A stretch of 64,000 nt of DNA from contig CAZGFY010000007.1 of the NCBI GenBank assembly GCA_964525015.1, forward strand, positions 1 through 64,000, in the 5' to 3' direction. The notes under the pieces are model-generated. The model saw only the letters and a program-made list of their open reading frames with translations. It ran no database searches and was not told the DNA's origin. This document shows positions 7,546-17,374 of the stretch, piece after piece. How positions within the stretch are numbered: the first letter of the stretch is position 1; every line of letters starts with the position of its first letter. The translations under genes were made by a program, and so were the position numbers. Origin of the DNA: RGIG3102 sp964525015 (GTDB lineage Bacteria; Bacillota; Clostridia; Oscillospirales; Ruminococcaceae).

Positions 7546-9081
7546 ATGTCTGAATACATTTTAGAAATGAAAGATATCACAAAAACTTTTGGACCAGTTA
7601 GGGCGCTAGATACTGTTAATCTTAAAGTTAAAAAAGGGCATATACACGCATTAGTTGGCGAAAATGGTGCAGGAAAATCCACTCTTATGAACGTGCTTTC
7701 AGGAGTTTATGCTCACGGAAGCTACACAGGGGATATTATTTATGAGGGTGATGTCTGTAAATTTTCAAAAATACATGATAGTGAAAATAAGGGAATTATA
7801 ATTATTCACCAAGAACTCGCTTTAATACCTGAAATGTCGATTGGTGAAAATATGTTTTTAGGAAATGAAAAAGGCAAAAAAATGGCAATCGACTGGGATA
7901 ATACATATAGTGAAGCCGATAAATACCTAAAAACAGTTGGCTTAAAAGAGCCTTCAAGAACTAAAGTTAGCGAACTAGGTGTTGGTAAACAGCAACTAGT
8001 TGAAATAGCAAAAGCTTTAGCTAAAAATGCAAAACTACTTATCTTAGATGAACCAACTTCATCTTTAAATGAGGCTGATTCATTGGCACTTCTTGAATTG
8101 TTATTACAATTTAAAGAGGAAGGAATGACATCGATTATAATATCTCATAAATTAAATGAGGTATCATATGTTGCAGATGAGATAACTGTTATTCGTGATG
8201 GTCAAAGTATTGAAACAATTGAAAAAGGAAATACTTCAATTGACGAAAACCGTATTATTAAAGGTATGGTTGGCAGAGAATTATCTGATAGATTCCCAAA
8301 AAGGCTAGAAAATTATGTCACAGATGAAGTGGCTTTAAAAGTTGATAATTGGTCGGTTATTCATCCAATTTATCGCGATAGAAAAGTTGTTGATGATGTG
8401 TCTTTTAATATTAAAAAAGGTGAAGTTGTTGGTTTTTCAGGGCTTCAAGGAGCAGGAAGAACAGAGCTTGTTATGAGTTTGTTTGGAAAAAGCTATGGCC
8501 AGTATGCTGGTGGGAAAATGAGCATTCTAGGAAATGAAGTTTCACCTAAAAATGAAAAAGAAGCCATTAAAATGGGTCTTGCCTATGTAACAGAGGATAG
8601 AAAAGGCAATGGACTGATTTTAAGTAATCCAATAAGAATAAACACAACTTTAGCAAATCTTACTGGAGTTTCTAAAAATAGCGTTATTGATATTGATATG
8701 GAGCATAAAGTTTCAAAAGAATATGTTGAAAAAATGCACACTAAATGTTCTGGAGTAGAGCAAAATGTTGGAAACTTATCTGGTGGTAATCAGCAAAAGG
8801 TATTGCTTTCAAAATGGATGTTTTCAAATCCAGAAGTGCTGATATTAGATGAGCCAACTAGGGGTATCGATGTTGGTGCAAAATATGAAATCTACTGCAT
8901 TATCAATGATTTAGTTTCAATGGGGAAATCAGTTATTATAATTTCATCTGAAATGCCTGAAGTTTTAGGGATGAGTGATAGAATTTATGTTATGAATGAA
9001 GGCAAAATTGTTGGCGAATTCAAAACAGAAGATGCAACTCAAGAAAAAATTATGGCAAGTATCTTAAAATCAGGTGCATAA
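7546..9081 (+). CDS. mmsA: Sugar ABC transporter ATPase with two nucleotide-binding domains
   Basis: 511 aa. Two ABC domains are fused as in the RbsA/XylG/MmsA group. The first has Walker A GENGAGKST (about residue 39), a signature-like LGVGKQQL and Walker B LLILDEPTSSL. The second has a degenerate Walker A (GLQGAGRTE), a good signature LSGGNQQK and LILDEPTRGIDVG. The degenerate P-loop in the second half is normal for the family. Together with ChvE and MmsB it forms a multiple-monosaccharide importer. GGGAGG 8-10 nt upstream sets the start. Confidence 0.93.
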   Translation: MSEYILEMKDITKTFGPVRALDTVNLKVKKGHIHALVGENGAGKSTLMNVLSGVYAHGSYTGDIIYEGDVCKFSKIHDSENKGIIIIHQELALIPEMSIGENMFLGNEKGKKMAIDWDNTYSEADKYLKTVGLKEPSRTKVSELGVGKQQLVEIAKALAKNAKLLILDEPTSSLNEADSLALLELLLQFKEEGMTSIIISHKLNEVSYVADEITVIRDGQSIETIEKGNTSIDENRIIKGMVGRELSDRFPKRLENYVTDEVALKVDNWSVIHPIYRDRKVVDDVSFNIKKGEVVGFSGLQGAGRTELVMSLFGKSYGQYAGGKMSILGNEVSPKNEKEAIKMGLAYVTEDRKGNGLILSNPIRINTTLANLTGVSKNSVIDIDMEHKVSKEYVEKMHTKCSGVEQNVGNLSGGNQQKVLLSKWMFSNPEVLILDEPTRGIDVGAKYEIYCIINDLVSMGKSVIIISSEMPEVLGMSDRIYVMNEGKIVGEFKTEDATQEKIMASILKSGA

Positions 9082-9092
9082 AAAGAAATAAA

Positions 9093-9118
9093 AAGTTTGA
9101 AAAATAAAAGTCAAACTT
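9093..9118 (+). other. Small hairpin between mmsA and mmsB
   Basis: An 8-bp perfect inverted repeat (AAGTTTGA at 9093-9100, TCAAACTT at 9111-9118) lies in the 139-bp gap before mmsB. There is no good T tract directly after it. It may modulate mRNA stability; weak evidence. Confidence 0.3.
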
Positions 9119-9220
9119 ATAAGTTTTGTGTTTTACTTAAGTAATAAATTAATAAAAATACAAATTTAAAATTAATTATGGCAAAAAACACAAAACATAG
9201 AGAAAGGAATGGTTATTATT

Positions 9221-10465
9221 ATGAATAAATTAGCTGAAAAATCTCCAGTAGAAAATAAAAAAGCTAAAGGCAATTTACCAATAGGAGAATTAGTGCAAAA
9301 ATACACAATGGTGATTATCCTAGTTTTGGTTATAGCTTTTTTTACATGGGGGACAGATGGTAAGTTATTACTTCCACAGAATGTTACTAACTTAATTTCG
9401 CAAAATGCGTATGTGTTTGTATTAGCAGTTGGTATGCTACTTTGTATATTAACTGGTGGTAATATCGATTTATCCGTTGGCTCGGTTGCTGCGTTTGTTG
9501 GCGCTGTTGGTGCTATTATGATGCAAGATGGTGTTAATGTGTGGGCAGCTTGTATAACAATGCTTTTAATAGGGCTTGGTATCGGCGTTTGGCAAGGATT
9601 TTGGATTGCCTATGTAAGAGTTCCACCTTTTATCGTAACTTTAGCAGGGATGCTCGTTTTTAGAGGTCTTGCAAACGTTGTTTTAGAAGGTATGACAGTT
9701 GCTATAAAAAGCGATGTATTCGTTAGCACTTTTGGTGGTGGTGCAAGCCCTTATATTCCTGATATATTCGGCGGTGGTATCACTATGATGGTTTCAGGAA
9801 AAGAAACAGAACTTAATACTTTAACACTAGTAGTTGGCGCTGTTGGGATTATTATTTACTTAATATCACAATTAAATGCAAGAAAAACAAGAATTAAAAA
9901 AGGATATGAAGTTGAGTCAATGGCTGCAATGGCTGGAAAATCAGCTTTAATTATAGCTACTATACTATTCTTTACAATTAAATTAAGCCAATACAAAGGT
10001 ATTCCAACATCATTAATATGGGTTGCTGTTATTATAGCTATATATGCGTATATAACATCTAAAACAACTGTTGGTAGACATTTCTATGCAGTTGGTGGTA
10101 ATGAAAAAGCAGCAAAACTTTCAGGTATAGACACAAATAAAATCTACTTTATGGCTTATGCAAATATGGGGCTTTTATCAGCTTTAGCAGGTATGCTAAC
10201 AATAGCTAGGATGACATCAGCACAGCCTACATATGGTCAAAACTATGAAATGGACGCTATTGGTTCTTGCTTTATCGGTGGTGCATCTGCATACGGTGGT
10301 ATAGGAACCGTTCCAGGGGTAATTGTTGGTGCTTTACTAATGGGTGTAATAAATCTTGGTATGAGTATTATGGGCGTTGATGCAAACTATCAAAGAGTTG
10401 TAAAAGGTTTAGTTCTTTTAGCAGCTGTTATATTTGATGTTGTGTCTAAAAAACGCAAAGCTTAA
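9221..10465 (+). CDS. mmsB: Sugar ABC transporter permease
   Basis: 414 aa from the ATG at 9221. An ATG at 9209 directly abuts the AAAGGA site, so 9221 is preferred; the same 12-13 nt spacing is seen for xylB. About ten membrane helices are visible, with the conserved GGNIDLSVGS segment of RbsC/XylH-type permeases near residue 83 and VGGNEKAAKLSGI in the cytoplasmic loop. The length is like MmsB/GguB, longer than RbsC because of a hydrophilic insert (about residues 205-230). It is the membrane channel of the ChvE-MmsA system. Confidence 0.92.
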   Translation: MNKLAEKSPVENKKAKGNLPIGELVQKYTMVIILVLVIAFFTWGTDGKLLLPQNVTNLISQNAYVFVLAVGMLLCILTGGNIDLSVGSVAAFVGAVGAIMMQDGVNVWAACITMLLIGLGIGVWQGFWIAYVRVPPFIVTLAGMLVFRGLANVVLEGMTVAIKSDVFVSTFGGGASPYIPDIFGGGITMMVSGKETELNTLTLVVGAVGIIIYLISQLNARKTRIKKGYEVESMAAMAGKSALIIATILFFTIKLSQYKGIPTSLIWVAVIIAIYAYITSKTTVGRHFYAVGGNEKAAKLSGIDTNKIYFMAYANMGLLSALAGMLTIARMTSAQPTYGQNYEMDAIGSCFIGGASAYGGIGTVPGVIVGALLMGVINLGMSIMGVDANYQRVVKGLVLLAAVIFDVVSKKRKA

Positions 10466-10489
10466 TTAATAAAAAGGAATTAATGTATT

Positions 10490-11113
10490 ATGAAAATTAA
10501 ATCAGTATTTGAGCCAGCATTTTTAGAATATGGTCAGGTTGTTACTGGGTATGATTTTTCTTTGGTGCTAGATATTTTAGAAAATAAAACAGAACTACCA
10601 GAAGGAGTTATCTATGTTCCTTCCGAGCCACTTTTAGAAGAAACAGAAGTTTTTTTAGAAGTTCAAAACAATGCTTTTGGGGGTATGCCAATACAATTTG
10701 GATATTGTAATGGGCACAATACAAAACTAAACTGCCTTGAATATCACAGAGATAGCGAAATTAATATAGGCACTCGTGATTTTGTTCTTCTTTTAGCAAA
10801 GCAAACTAATATTTCAAATGGAAAACTACACACATCTACTGTTGAAGCGTTTAGCTGTCCAGCAGGAGTAGCAGTTGAACTATTTGCAACATCACTTCAC
10901 TATGCACCTTGCAAAACTGATGGTGGATTTAAGGTTATGGTAGTGTTACCAAAGGGAACTAACACAGATAAACCAGAAATTAAAGCTAAAAATCAAGATG
11001 ACTTAAGACTTTTTGCAAAAAATAAATGGCTACTTGCGCATAAAGATACTAGCGAAGCTGAAAATGGGGCTTACGTTGGATTAGAAGGAAAAAATATAGA
11101 TATTAGTCTATAA
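10490..11113 (+). CDS. DUF4867 family protein of the sugar operon
   Basis: 207 aa, soluble, no signal peptide or membrane segment. The sequence fits DUF4867, a cupin-like family that I know from clostridial operons beside an L-fucose-isomerase-like xylose isomerase and a xylulokinase. Histidines in NGHNTKLNCLEYHRDSE (residues about 74-90) could bind a metal as in cupins. Its place between the transporter and isomerase genes suggests a role in handling the incoming sugar (for instance as a mutarotase or lyxose-type isomerase), but that is inference; the enzymatic role is not established to my knowledge. Confidence 0.7.
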   Translation: MKIKSVFEPAFLEYGQVVTGYDFSLVLDILENKTELPEGVIYVPSEPLLEETEVFLEVQNNAFGGMPIQFGYCNGHNTKLNCLEYHRDSEINIGTRDFVLLLAKQTNISNGKLHTSTVEAFSCPAGVAVELFATSLHYAPCKTDGGFKVMVVLPKGTNTDKPEIKAKNQDDLRLFAKNKWLLAHKDTSEAENGAYVGLEGKNIDISL

Positions 11114-11150
11114 CTAACAAATTTAAAATATTGAAATGGAGAAAAATATT

Positions 11151-12626
11151 ATGCTACAAAATATGCCTGAAGTAAAACTTGGTATTATAGGGGTTTCAAG
11201 AGATTGTTTCCCAGCTTCTTTAACAGAAAGAAGACGCAAAGCAATATGCGATATTTATGGTGCAGAGTTATATCAATGTCCAATAACTGTTGAAACAGAA
11301 TTAGATGCAAAAAAAGCAGTTGAAGATGTTAAAAATAATGGAGTAAACTCTCTAGTTGTATTCCTTGGCAACTTTGGCCCAGAAACACCAGAAACAATGA
11401 TAACTGATTGGTTTACAGGGCCAATTATGTATGTTGCTGCTTCTGAGGGTGATGGAGATTTAATAGATGGTAGGGGTGATGCATACTGTGGTATGCTAAA
11501 CTGTAGCTATAATCTTGGAATTAGAGGTAAAACTGCATATATTCCAGAATTCCCAGTTGGAACAGCTAAAGAAATTGTAGGTAAAATTAATGATTTTAAA
11601 TCAATTGCAAGAGCAGTTTTAGGCGTTAAAAACCTAAAAGTTATAACATTTGGTCCACGTCCGAGCGACTTTTTGGCGTGTAATGGCCCAATTAAAGGCT
11701 TATATGATTTAGGCGTTGAAGTTGAAGAAAATAGCGAACTTGATTTACTAGCAGCATTTAATGCACACGCTGGTGATGAAAGAATAGATGCTATCCTAGA
11801 TGATATGCAAAAAGAATTAGGTGCCGAAAATAAATATGCTGGTATCCTGCCAAAACTTGCACAATTTGAGTTAACATTATTAGACTGGATGGAAAGCCAT
11901 AAAGGGGCAAGAGATTATGTAGTGTTTGCAAATAAATGCTGGCCATCATTCCAAACTGAATTTGGATTTGTGCCTTGCTATGTGAATTCACGCCTAACAG
12001 GTAGAGGAATTCCAGTTTCTTGCGAAGTTGATATTTATGGTGCTTTATCAGAATACATAGGTCAATGCGTTTCAAATGGGGCAGTAACACTTTTAGATAT
12101 TAATAACACAGTTCCAGATAGTATGTATCAAGAGTCAATTAAAGATAAATACGATATCAGACTAGACGAAACATTTATGGGCTTCCACTGTGGAAACACT
12201 TGCTCAGATTTACTAAGAAATCCACATATGAGCTATCAAAGAATTATGAAACGTGGACTTGAGCCAGACCTTGCTGAGCCGAATATTTCAAGAGGAACAC
12301 TTGAAGGAGATATTAAAGCTGGCGAAGTTACAATTTATCGCCTGCAAAGTGGAGCTGATACATCATTAAAAGCATATATTGCTCAAGGTGAAGTACTAGA
12401 TGTTGAAACTCAAAGTTTTGGTGGTATTGGTATTATTGCAGTTCCAGAAATGGATAGATTCTATCGCCATGTTTTAATTGCAAAACAATATCCACACCAC
12501 GCAGCGGTTGCATTTGGCAAACACGGAAAATTAATATTTGAAGTATTTAAATATCTTGGAATTAAAGATATTTCATACAATCAACCAAAACACTTACCAT
12601 ACCCAGGTGAAAATCCTTTTGCTTAA
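11151..12626 (+). CDS. L-fucose/L-arabinose isomerase family protein, probable type II xylose isomerase
   Basis: 491 aa from the ATG at 11151, chosen because GGAG at 11138-11141 lies inside the longer frame that begins at 11136. The protein belongs to the FucI/AraA fold. Glu292 (SCEVDIYGAL) and Asp316 (LLDINNT) are 24 residues apart, the same spacing as the metal ligands E337/D361 of E. coli FucI as I recall them, and a C-terminal YPHHAAVAFGKHG supplies the histidine. A homologue in Clostridium acetobutylicum (CAC2610, from memory) was reported to act as a xylose isomerase although unrelated to XylA, and sits with a hypothetical gene and xylulokinase just as here. The likely reaction is D-xylose to D-xylulose in the cytoplasm, feeding the XylB encoded next. 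L-arabinose or L-fucose isomerase activity remains possible. Confidence 0.82.
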   Translation: MLQNMPEVKLGIIGVSRDCFPASLTERRRKAICDIYGAELYQCPITVETELDAKKAVEDVKNNGVNSLVVFLGNFGPETPETMITDWFTGPIMYVAASEGDGDLIDGRGDAYCGMLNCSYNLGIRGKTAYIPEFPVGTAKEIVGKINDFKSIARAVLGVKNLKVITFGPRPSDFLACNGPIKGLYDLGVEVEENSELDLLAAFNAHAGDERIDAILDDMQKELGAENKYAGILPKLAQFELTLLDWMESHKGARDYVVFANKCWPSFQTEFGFVPCYVNSRLTGRGIPVSCEVDIYGALSEYIGQCVSNGAVTLLDINNTVPDSMYQESIKDKYDIRLDETFMGFHCGNTCSDLLRNPHMSYQRIMKRGLEPDLAEPNISRGTLEGDIKAGEVTIYRLQSGADTSLKAYIAQGEVLDVETQSFGGIGIIAVPEMDRFYRHVLIAKQYPHHAAVAFGKHGKLIFEVFKYLGIKDISYNQPKHLPYPGENPFA

Positions 12627-12651
12627 TAGCTAGGAAAGGAATAACTTAATT

Positions 12652-14112
12652 ATGTATTATATAGGAATTGATGTTGGAACATCTGCCACTAAAATGCTTT
12701 TGATGCATAAAAGTGGTGAAATTAAAAATATTGTTAGTAGAGATTATCCTCTTTTAATGCCAAATACAGGATGGTCGGAGCAATCGCCAGAAGATTGGTG
12801 GAAAGCAGTTGTAGATGGTATGGGTGAATTAATTTCACCCATAGACGCTAGCGAAATTAAGGGAATTAGCTTTGGTGGGCAAATGCACGGTCTTGTTATT
12901 TTAGATAAAGATGATAATGTTATCCGTCCGGCAATTTTATGGAATGATGGCAGAACAGGAAAAGAAACGGAATATTTAAATAATGTAGTAGGCACAGAAA
13001 AATTAGCAAAACTCACAGCTAATATTGCCTTTGCAGGATTTACTGCACCTAAAATTCTATGGGTGAAAGAGAACGAACCAGAAAACTTTAGTAAGATTGA
13101 TAAGATTATGCTACCAAAAGATTATCTAGCTTATAAAATGACAGGTGTTCATAGCTGTGATTACTCAGATGCAGCAGGAACTTTGCTTTTAGATGTTGAA
13201 AAAAGAGAATGGTCGAGCGAAATGCTCAAAATTTGTTCAGTACAAGAAAAGCAAATGCCTAAATTATTTTACTCTTATGAGTGTACAGGAACTATTTTAG
13301 AAGATGTTGCAAAACAGCTAGGACTACCAAAAGACGTTAAGATTATGGCTGGTGCAGGGGATAATGCTGCTGCTGCCGTTGGAACTGGAACTGTTTCAAA
13401 TGGGAGCTGTAATATATCTCTTGGAACTTCTGGAACTGTATTTATATCAAGCGATAAGTTTAGCTTACCAGATAACAATGCAATTCACGCATTCAATCAT
13501 GTTAATGAAAATTATCATTTGCTTGGCTGTATATTAAGTGCTGCTTCTTGTAATAAATGGTGGAGTGAAGATATTCTAGGCACTAAAGATTTTAATTCTC
13601 TTCAAAAAGATTTTGTTCCAGCTGGTGAGAATAAAGTGTTTTTTGCACCATATTTAATGGGAGAGAGAACGCCACATAATAATCCAAACGTTAGAGGTGC
13701 GTTTTTTGGTTTATCAATGGATACAACAAAAGGTATGATGACTCAAAGTATAATGGAGGGCGTAACTTTTGCAGTTAGAGATAGTGTTGAAATTGCAAGA
13801 GAGCAAGGTACTGATATTAAAATGACTAAAATTTGTGGTGGTGGTGCGAAAAGTCCAGTTTGGCGACAAATGGTTGCTGATATAATGAATTTACCAGTGC
13901 AAACAATAGAATCAGAAGAAGGCCCAGGCCTTGGAGCTGCTATGCTTGCAGCGGTTGGATGTAATGAATATAAAAGCGTTGAAGATTGTGTAAATGCAAT
14001 AGTAAAAGTAACTGATACGATTTATCCAAATGATGAGTCAGTTAAAAAATATGAACAATCATACCAAATTTTTAAAAAATTATATAAGGCTGTTTTAAGT
14101 GTTGATATTTAA
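12652..14112 (+). CDS. xylB: Xylulokinase
   Basis: 486 aa, FGGY sugar kinase fold. The N-terminal phosphate loop is GIDVGTSATKMLLM; substrate-side motifs are SFGGQMHGLVILD and LWNDGRTGKE; the ATP-binding half has GAGDNAAAAVGTG, SLGTSGTV and the C-terminal GGGAKSPVWRQMVADIMNLP. MHG plus NDGRT is typical of xylulokinases. It converts D-xylulose to D-xylulose 5-phosphate, the entry to the pentose phosphate route. GGAAAGGA lies 12 nt upstream of the ATG. It is the last gene of the operon. Confidence 0.9.
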   Translation: MYYIGIDVGTSATKMLLMHKSGEIKNIVSRDYPLLMPNTGWSEQSPEDWWKAVVDGMGELISPIDASEIKGISFGGQMHGLVILDKDDNVIRPAILWNDGRTGKETEYLNNVVGTEKLAKLTANIAFAGFTAPKILWVKENEPENFSKIDKIMLPKDYLAYKMTGVHSCDYSDAAGTLLLDVEKREWSSEMLKICSVQEKQMPKLFYSYECTGTILEDVAKQLGLPKDVKIMAGAGDNAAAAVGTGTVSNGSCNISLGTSGTVFISSDKFSLPDNNAIHAFNHVNENYHLLGCILSAASCNKWWSEDILGTKDFNSLQKDFVPAGENKVFFAPYLMGERTPHNNPNVRGAFFGLSMDTTKGMMTQSIMEGVTFAVRDSVEIAREQGTDIKMTKICGGGAKSPVWRQMVADIMNLPVQTIESEEGPGLGAAMLAAVGCNEYKSVEDCVNAIVKVTDTIYPNDESVKKYEQSYQIFKKLYKAVLSVDI

Positions 14113-14144
14113 ATAAAATTGAATAAAACTTAGTGCTTATAAAG

Positions 14145-14181
14145 AATAAACGTCAACTTTTTAGTTGACGTTTATTTTTTT
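14145..14181 (+). terminator. Terminator of the sugar operon
   Basis: Perfect 14-bp stem (14145-14158 with 14163-14176, core ACGTCAACT) with a 4-nt loop and T run. Probably also works for the convergent gene ending at 14204. Confidence 0.9.
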
Positions 14182-14203
14182 ATTTATAATAATTACATAT
14201 ATA

Positions 14204-15544
14204 CTAATTTAAAGAATAATTTTCCATTTCAGTAATTGATTCTAAAACTCTACCATAGATTGATTTATCTTCATTTATAGCGATATTTTTTATTTCTTGA
14301 ATATCTAATTTATCAAAATCAGTTAGTGTGTTTTTAATTACTTTAAAAGAATAATGAACAACTTTAGCATAATCAAGTTCTGCTCGAAATCTTTTTTGGA
14401 GATATGAAATATTGCCACTTTCGCCTAAAATCCAAATGGTGCTTTTTCTCATATTTATTGTATCTATTAAAACATCTTCAGAATTTTCCATTAGATTATC
14501 TTGAATATTTTTAGCATTCACCATATTTTTTATAAACATCATCCTTGCAATACTAAAATTTAAATGCCCTTTAAAAAGGATATCATCCATAGAAAGCTCT
14601 AAAGCATTTGAGAAAGCTGTGATGGCTAAATTAGAATAATGGATAATCTCTTCTCTTGCTTTTTCAAAATCAATATTTGAAATATTTAAAATATTACTTA
14701 TTATGAATTCATCCTTAGTATTGCCCGTGTATTTTGAAATAAGCTTTGATGCTCTTGCTTTATATTCAAGGCCAAGATAGTTGTAATAAGCAGCTCTTGC
14801 AACAGGATTAATTAAAATTCCCTGTCTTATATCAAGAATTTTAATGCTATCTCCATAGTTTTTAGCATTATTTTGTCTTGAATGTTGATAATATAATATT
14901 TTTTCTATTAACTTAATATTCTCATCAATAACAAATATAGTACCATTGTTTATTTCATTAAATTTTTCATTATTTTTCTTTAATGCTGGAATAATTTTAG
15001 ATGATAGACTTTCTATATCATTGCTAAAATATGCAAACCAAATTAAATTATCTATTACATATTGAATTGCTCGAGTAAACTCCATACAGGTTTTATAATC
15101 TTTATCAACCTTTTTTTCAATATCATTAAAAATATAGTTTTGAAGCTCGATGTTAGTTAAAAGATTGGTATCGTTTTCTATACCACACAGTTCTCTAATT
15201 TTTTCGCTGTAATTAACAGAATAATTTTCATTTTCTAAAACATTACCCTCCATTGATGTTATCTTATTTAAAACATCTATTGAAGAATATGTTTTAATTG
15301 CTATACCTAGTGCTAAAATAGATATACCCCAAGAACTAAATAGTATAACAAAATCATTAATAGCAAAATTATTTGTTGAAATAAAAGTTAAAACATCTCC
15401 ATTTAATAAAGCTGATAGTGCGTCTTCATCAGGAAAATTAGTTACAAAAAAGCTGTAAACTCCATAAAATAATGCAAAAGCAATTATTAAAATACCAACT
15501 AGAATAAAAATATTATCCCATAAATTTTTAAATGTTTTATTCAT
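14204..15544 (-). CDS. Membrane protein with large helical cytoplasmic domain, unknown function
   Basis: 446 aa from the ATG at 15544, which has GGAGG 8 nt upstream; a longer frame starting at 15577 would overlap the gene before it. Two hydrophobic helices (about residues 12-34 and 64-86) flank a short loop, and the remaining 360 residues are helix-rich and resemble repeat-type scaffold segments, with no motif I recognise. It follows the gamma-glutamyltransferase gene by 23 bp and is probably cotranscribed. Not recognised as a named family. Confidence 0.7.
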   Translation of the reverse strand: MNKTFKNLWDNIFILVGILIIAFALFYGVYSFFVTNFPDEDALSALLNGDVLTFISTNNFAINDFVILFSSWGISILALGIAIKTYSSIDVLNKITSMEGNVLENENYSVNYSEKIRELCGIENDTNLLTNIELQNYIFNDIEKKVDKDYKTCMEFTRAIQYVIDNLIWFAYFSNDIESLSSKIIPALKKNNEKFNEINNGTIFVIDENIKLIEKILYYQHSRQNNAKNYGDSIKILDIRQGILINPVARAAYYNYLGLEYKARASKLISKYTGNTKDEFIISNILNISNIDFEKAREEIIHYSNLAITAFSNALELSMDDILFKGHLNFSIARMMFIKNMVNAKNIQDNLMENSEDVLIDTINMRKSTIWILGESGNISYLQKRFRAELDYAKVVHYSFKVIKNTLTDFDKLDIQEIKNIAINEDKSIYGRVLESITEMENYSLN

Positions 15545-15567
15545 TATGTGAGCCTCCATTTCATAAA

Positions 15568-17199
15568 TTAAAAACAAGCAATATTGCTATCTGTTCTGCT
15601 TTCAGTTCCACCAACTAAAACCCCATTTTGAAGTTTTATAATTATTTGACCACGTCCGAAAGAAACATTATCTAGTGCAACTTCAATTTTATGTCCCTTA
15701 GCTGATAATTGTTTTGCAATTTCATTTGAAAAGCTATCCTCTACTATAAATGAAGTATCTTTTGTCCATTGCCATCTAGGTGCGTCAAGTGCCTGCTGTG
15801 GATTTAAATTAAAATCAATTAAATTCATAGCTACTTGAACGTGTGCCTGTGGCTGCATATACCCACCCATAACGCCAAAAGGTGCAATCGCTTCACCATC
15901 TTTTTTAATAAAGCCAGGGATTATGGTGTGGTAAGTTTTTTTACCACCTTTAAGCGAGTTTGCAGCATTTTCATCTAAAGAAAAATCAGCACCACGATTT
16001 TGCATTGATATACCAGTATCTGAAACTACAATTCCTGAGCCAAAGCCCATATAATTACTTTGAATAAGTGAAACCATATTTCCTTCGCCATCGGCAGTAC
16101 AAAGATAAACTGTCCCACTTTTAGGTGGAAGTTCAGGACAAGGAGATTGAACTTCATCAGTTATTTGTTTTGCTCGATGTTTTCCGTATTCATCGCTTAT
16201 TAAATCTTTGTAGTCAAAAGTCATAAAGGCAGGGTCGGTTATGTGTTTTTTTCCATCAGCAAAAGCAATTTTAATGGCTTCAAATTGTTTGTGGAATGTA
16301 TCAACGCTTTCTTTTTCTTTAAAATCAAATTCTTTAAGCATATTAAGTGCCATTAAAGCAACAATACCTTGTCCGTTAGGTGGGATTTCGCAAATATCAT
16401 ATCCTTTATAATTAACTGAAATAGGTTCAACCCAGCTCGGCGAATAGTTTATAAAATCATCTTTAGTGAAAAAGCCACCATGTTTTTCGCTTTCTTCAAC
16501 GATTTTTTCCATTAGATTTCCTTGATAAAAGGATTTTGCGTTTGTTTTTCCGATTTCTTCAAGTGTGCTTGCATGGTAAGGAAGCGTGATTATATCGCCA
16601 GCTAATGGGATTTTATTATTTGGCACAAAGGTGTTAAACCAGTTTTTAAATTCTTCTTTGTCTTTTAGTACATCATTGAATTTAAGAGTTGCCCTTTTCC
16701 ACATCTTTGCAAGATTTGCAGAAGCCGGATAACCGTATCTTGCATAATTAATAGCCGGTTTTAATGTTTCATCAAGGCTTAATTTACCAAACTTTCTATT
16801 CATCTCTGCCCAGCCAGCAGGCGCACCAGGAACCATTGTTGCACTCCAGCCGTATAAAGGCATTTTATCCCCCTCGATTTCTTCGCCGTGTTTATCACGA
16901 ATTTTTTTAATAGAAATATTTTTTGGAGAAATTCCACTTGCATTAAGTCCATATAATTTTTTTTCTTTTTCAATCCAAATAAGTGCAAAACAATCTCCAC
17001 CTATTCCATTTGCACTAGGTTCTGTAACTGTTAAGGTGGTTGCAGTTGCAATAGCTGCATCAATAGCATTTCCGCCATTTTGAAGTATTGAAAGCCCAGC
17101 AGATGCTGCTTGAGAAGATGAAGAGCAAACCATTCCATTTTTTGCATAAATAGGATAACGAATTGATTTGTAAGGCTGATATGTAGGGATAAAATTCAT
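15568..17199 (-). CDS. ggt: Gamma-glutamyltransferase family protein (cytoplasmic type)
   Basis: 543 aa from the ATG at 17199, served by GGAGGAC; the TTG 15 bp upstream lies in the ribosome site. It is a full-length Ntn-hydrolase GGT homologue: GGNAIDAAIATATTLTV (about 47-63), GIGGDCFALIW, and the self-cleavage region with KSGTVYL, in which the Thr is the expected nucleophile, then NMVSLIQSNYMGFGSGI. PFGVMGGYMQPQAHVQV matches the late conserved motif. Unlike classical GGT there is no signal peptide, as in the YwrD-like group. The family hydrolyses or transfers gamma-glutamyl groups (for example of glutathione); the true substrate here is open. Confidence 0.85.
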   Translation of the reverse strand: MNFIPTYQPYKSIRYPIYAKNGMVCSSSSQAASAGLSILQNGGNAIDAAIATATTLTVTEPSANGIGGDCFALIWIEKEKKLYGLNASGISPKNISIKKIRDKHGEEIEGDKMPLYGWSATMVPGAPAGWAEMNRKFGKLSLDETLKPAINYARYGYPASANLAKMWKRATLKFNDVLKDKEEFKNWFNTFVPNNKIPLAGDIITLPYHASTLEEIGKTNAKSFYQGNLMEKIVEESEKHGGFFTKDDFINYSPSWVEPISVNYKGYDICEIPPNGQGIVALMALNMLKEFDFKEKESVDTFHKQFEAIKIAFADGKKHITDPAFMTFDYKDLISDEYGKHRAKQITDEVQSPCPELPPKSGTVYLCTADGEGNMVSLIQSNYMGFGSGIVVSDTGISMQNRGADFSLDENAANSLKGGKKTYHTIIPGFIKKDGEAIAPFGVMGGYMQPQAHVQVAMNLIDFNLNPQQALDAPRWQWTKDTSFIVEDSFSNEIAKQLSAKGHKIEVALDNVSFGRGQIIIKLQNGVLVGGTESRTDSNIACF

Positions 17200-17374
17200 A
17201 AAAATGTCCTCCAATTAAGCGTTTTAATATATATTAATATTATATACATAGATTTAAAGTTTTACAAGAAATTATTTATTTAATATTTATATTGCAAATT
17301 ATAGATTAGAATGATAGAATAATTAAAAGGGAATATATTAAATAGCTTTTAAATGACGAGAGGAAGTAAGTATT

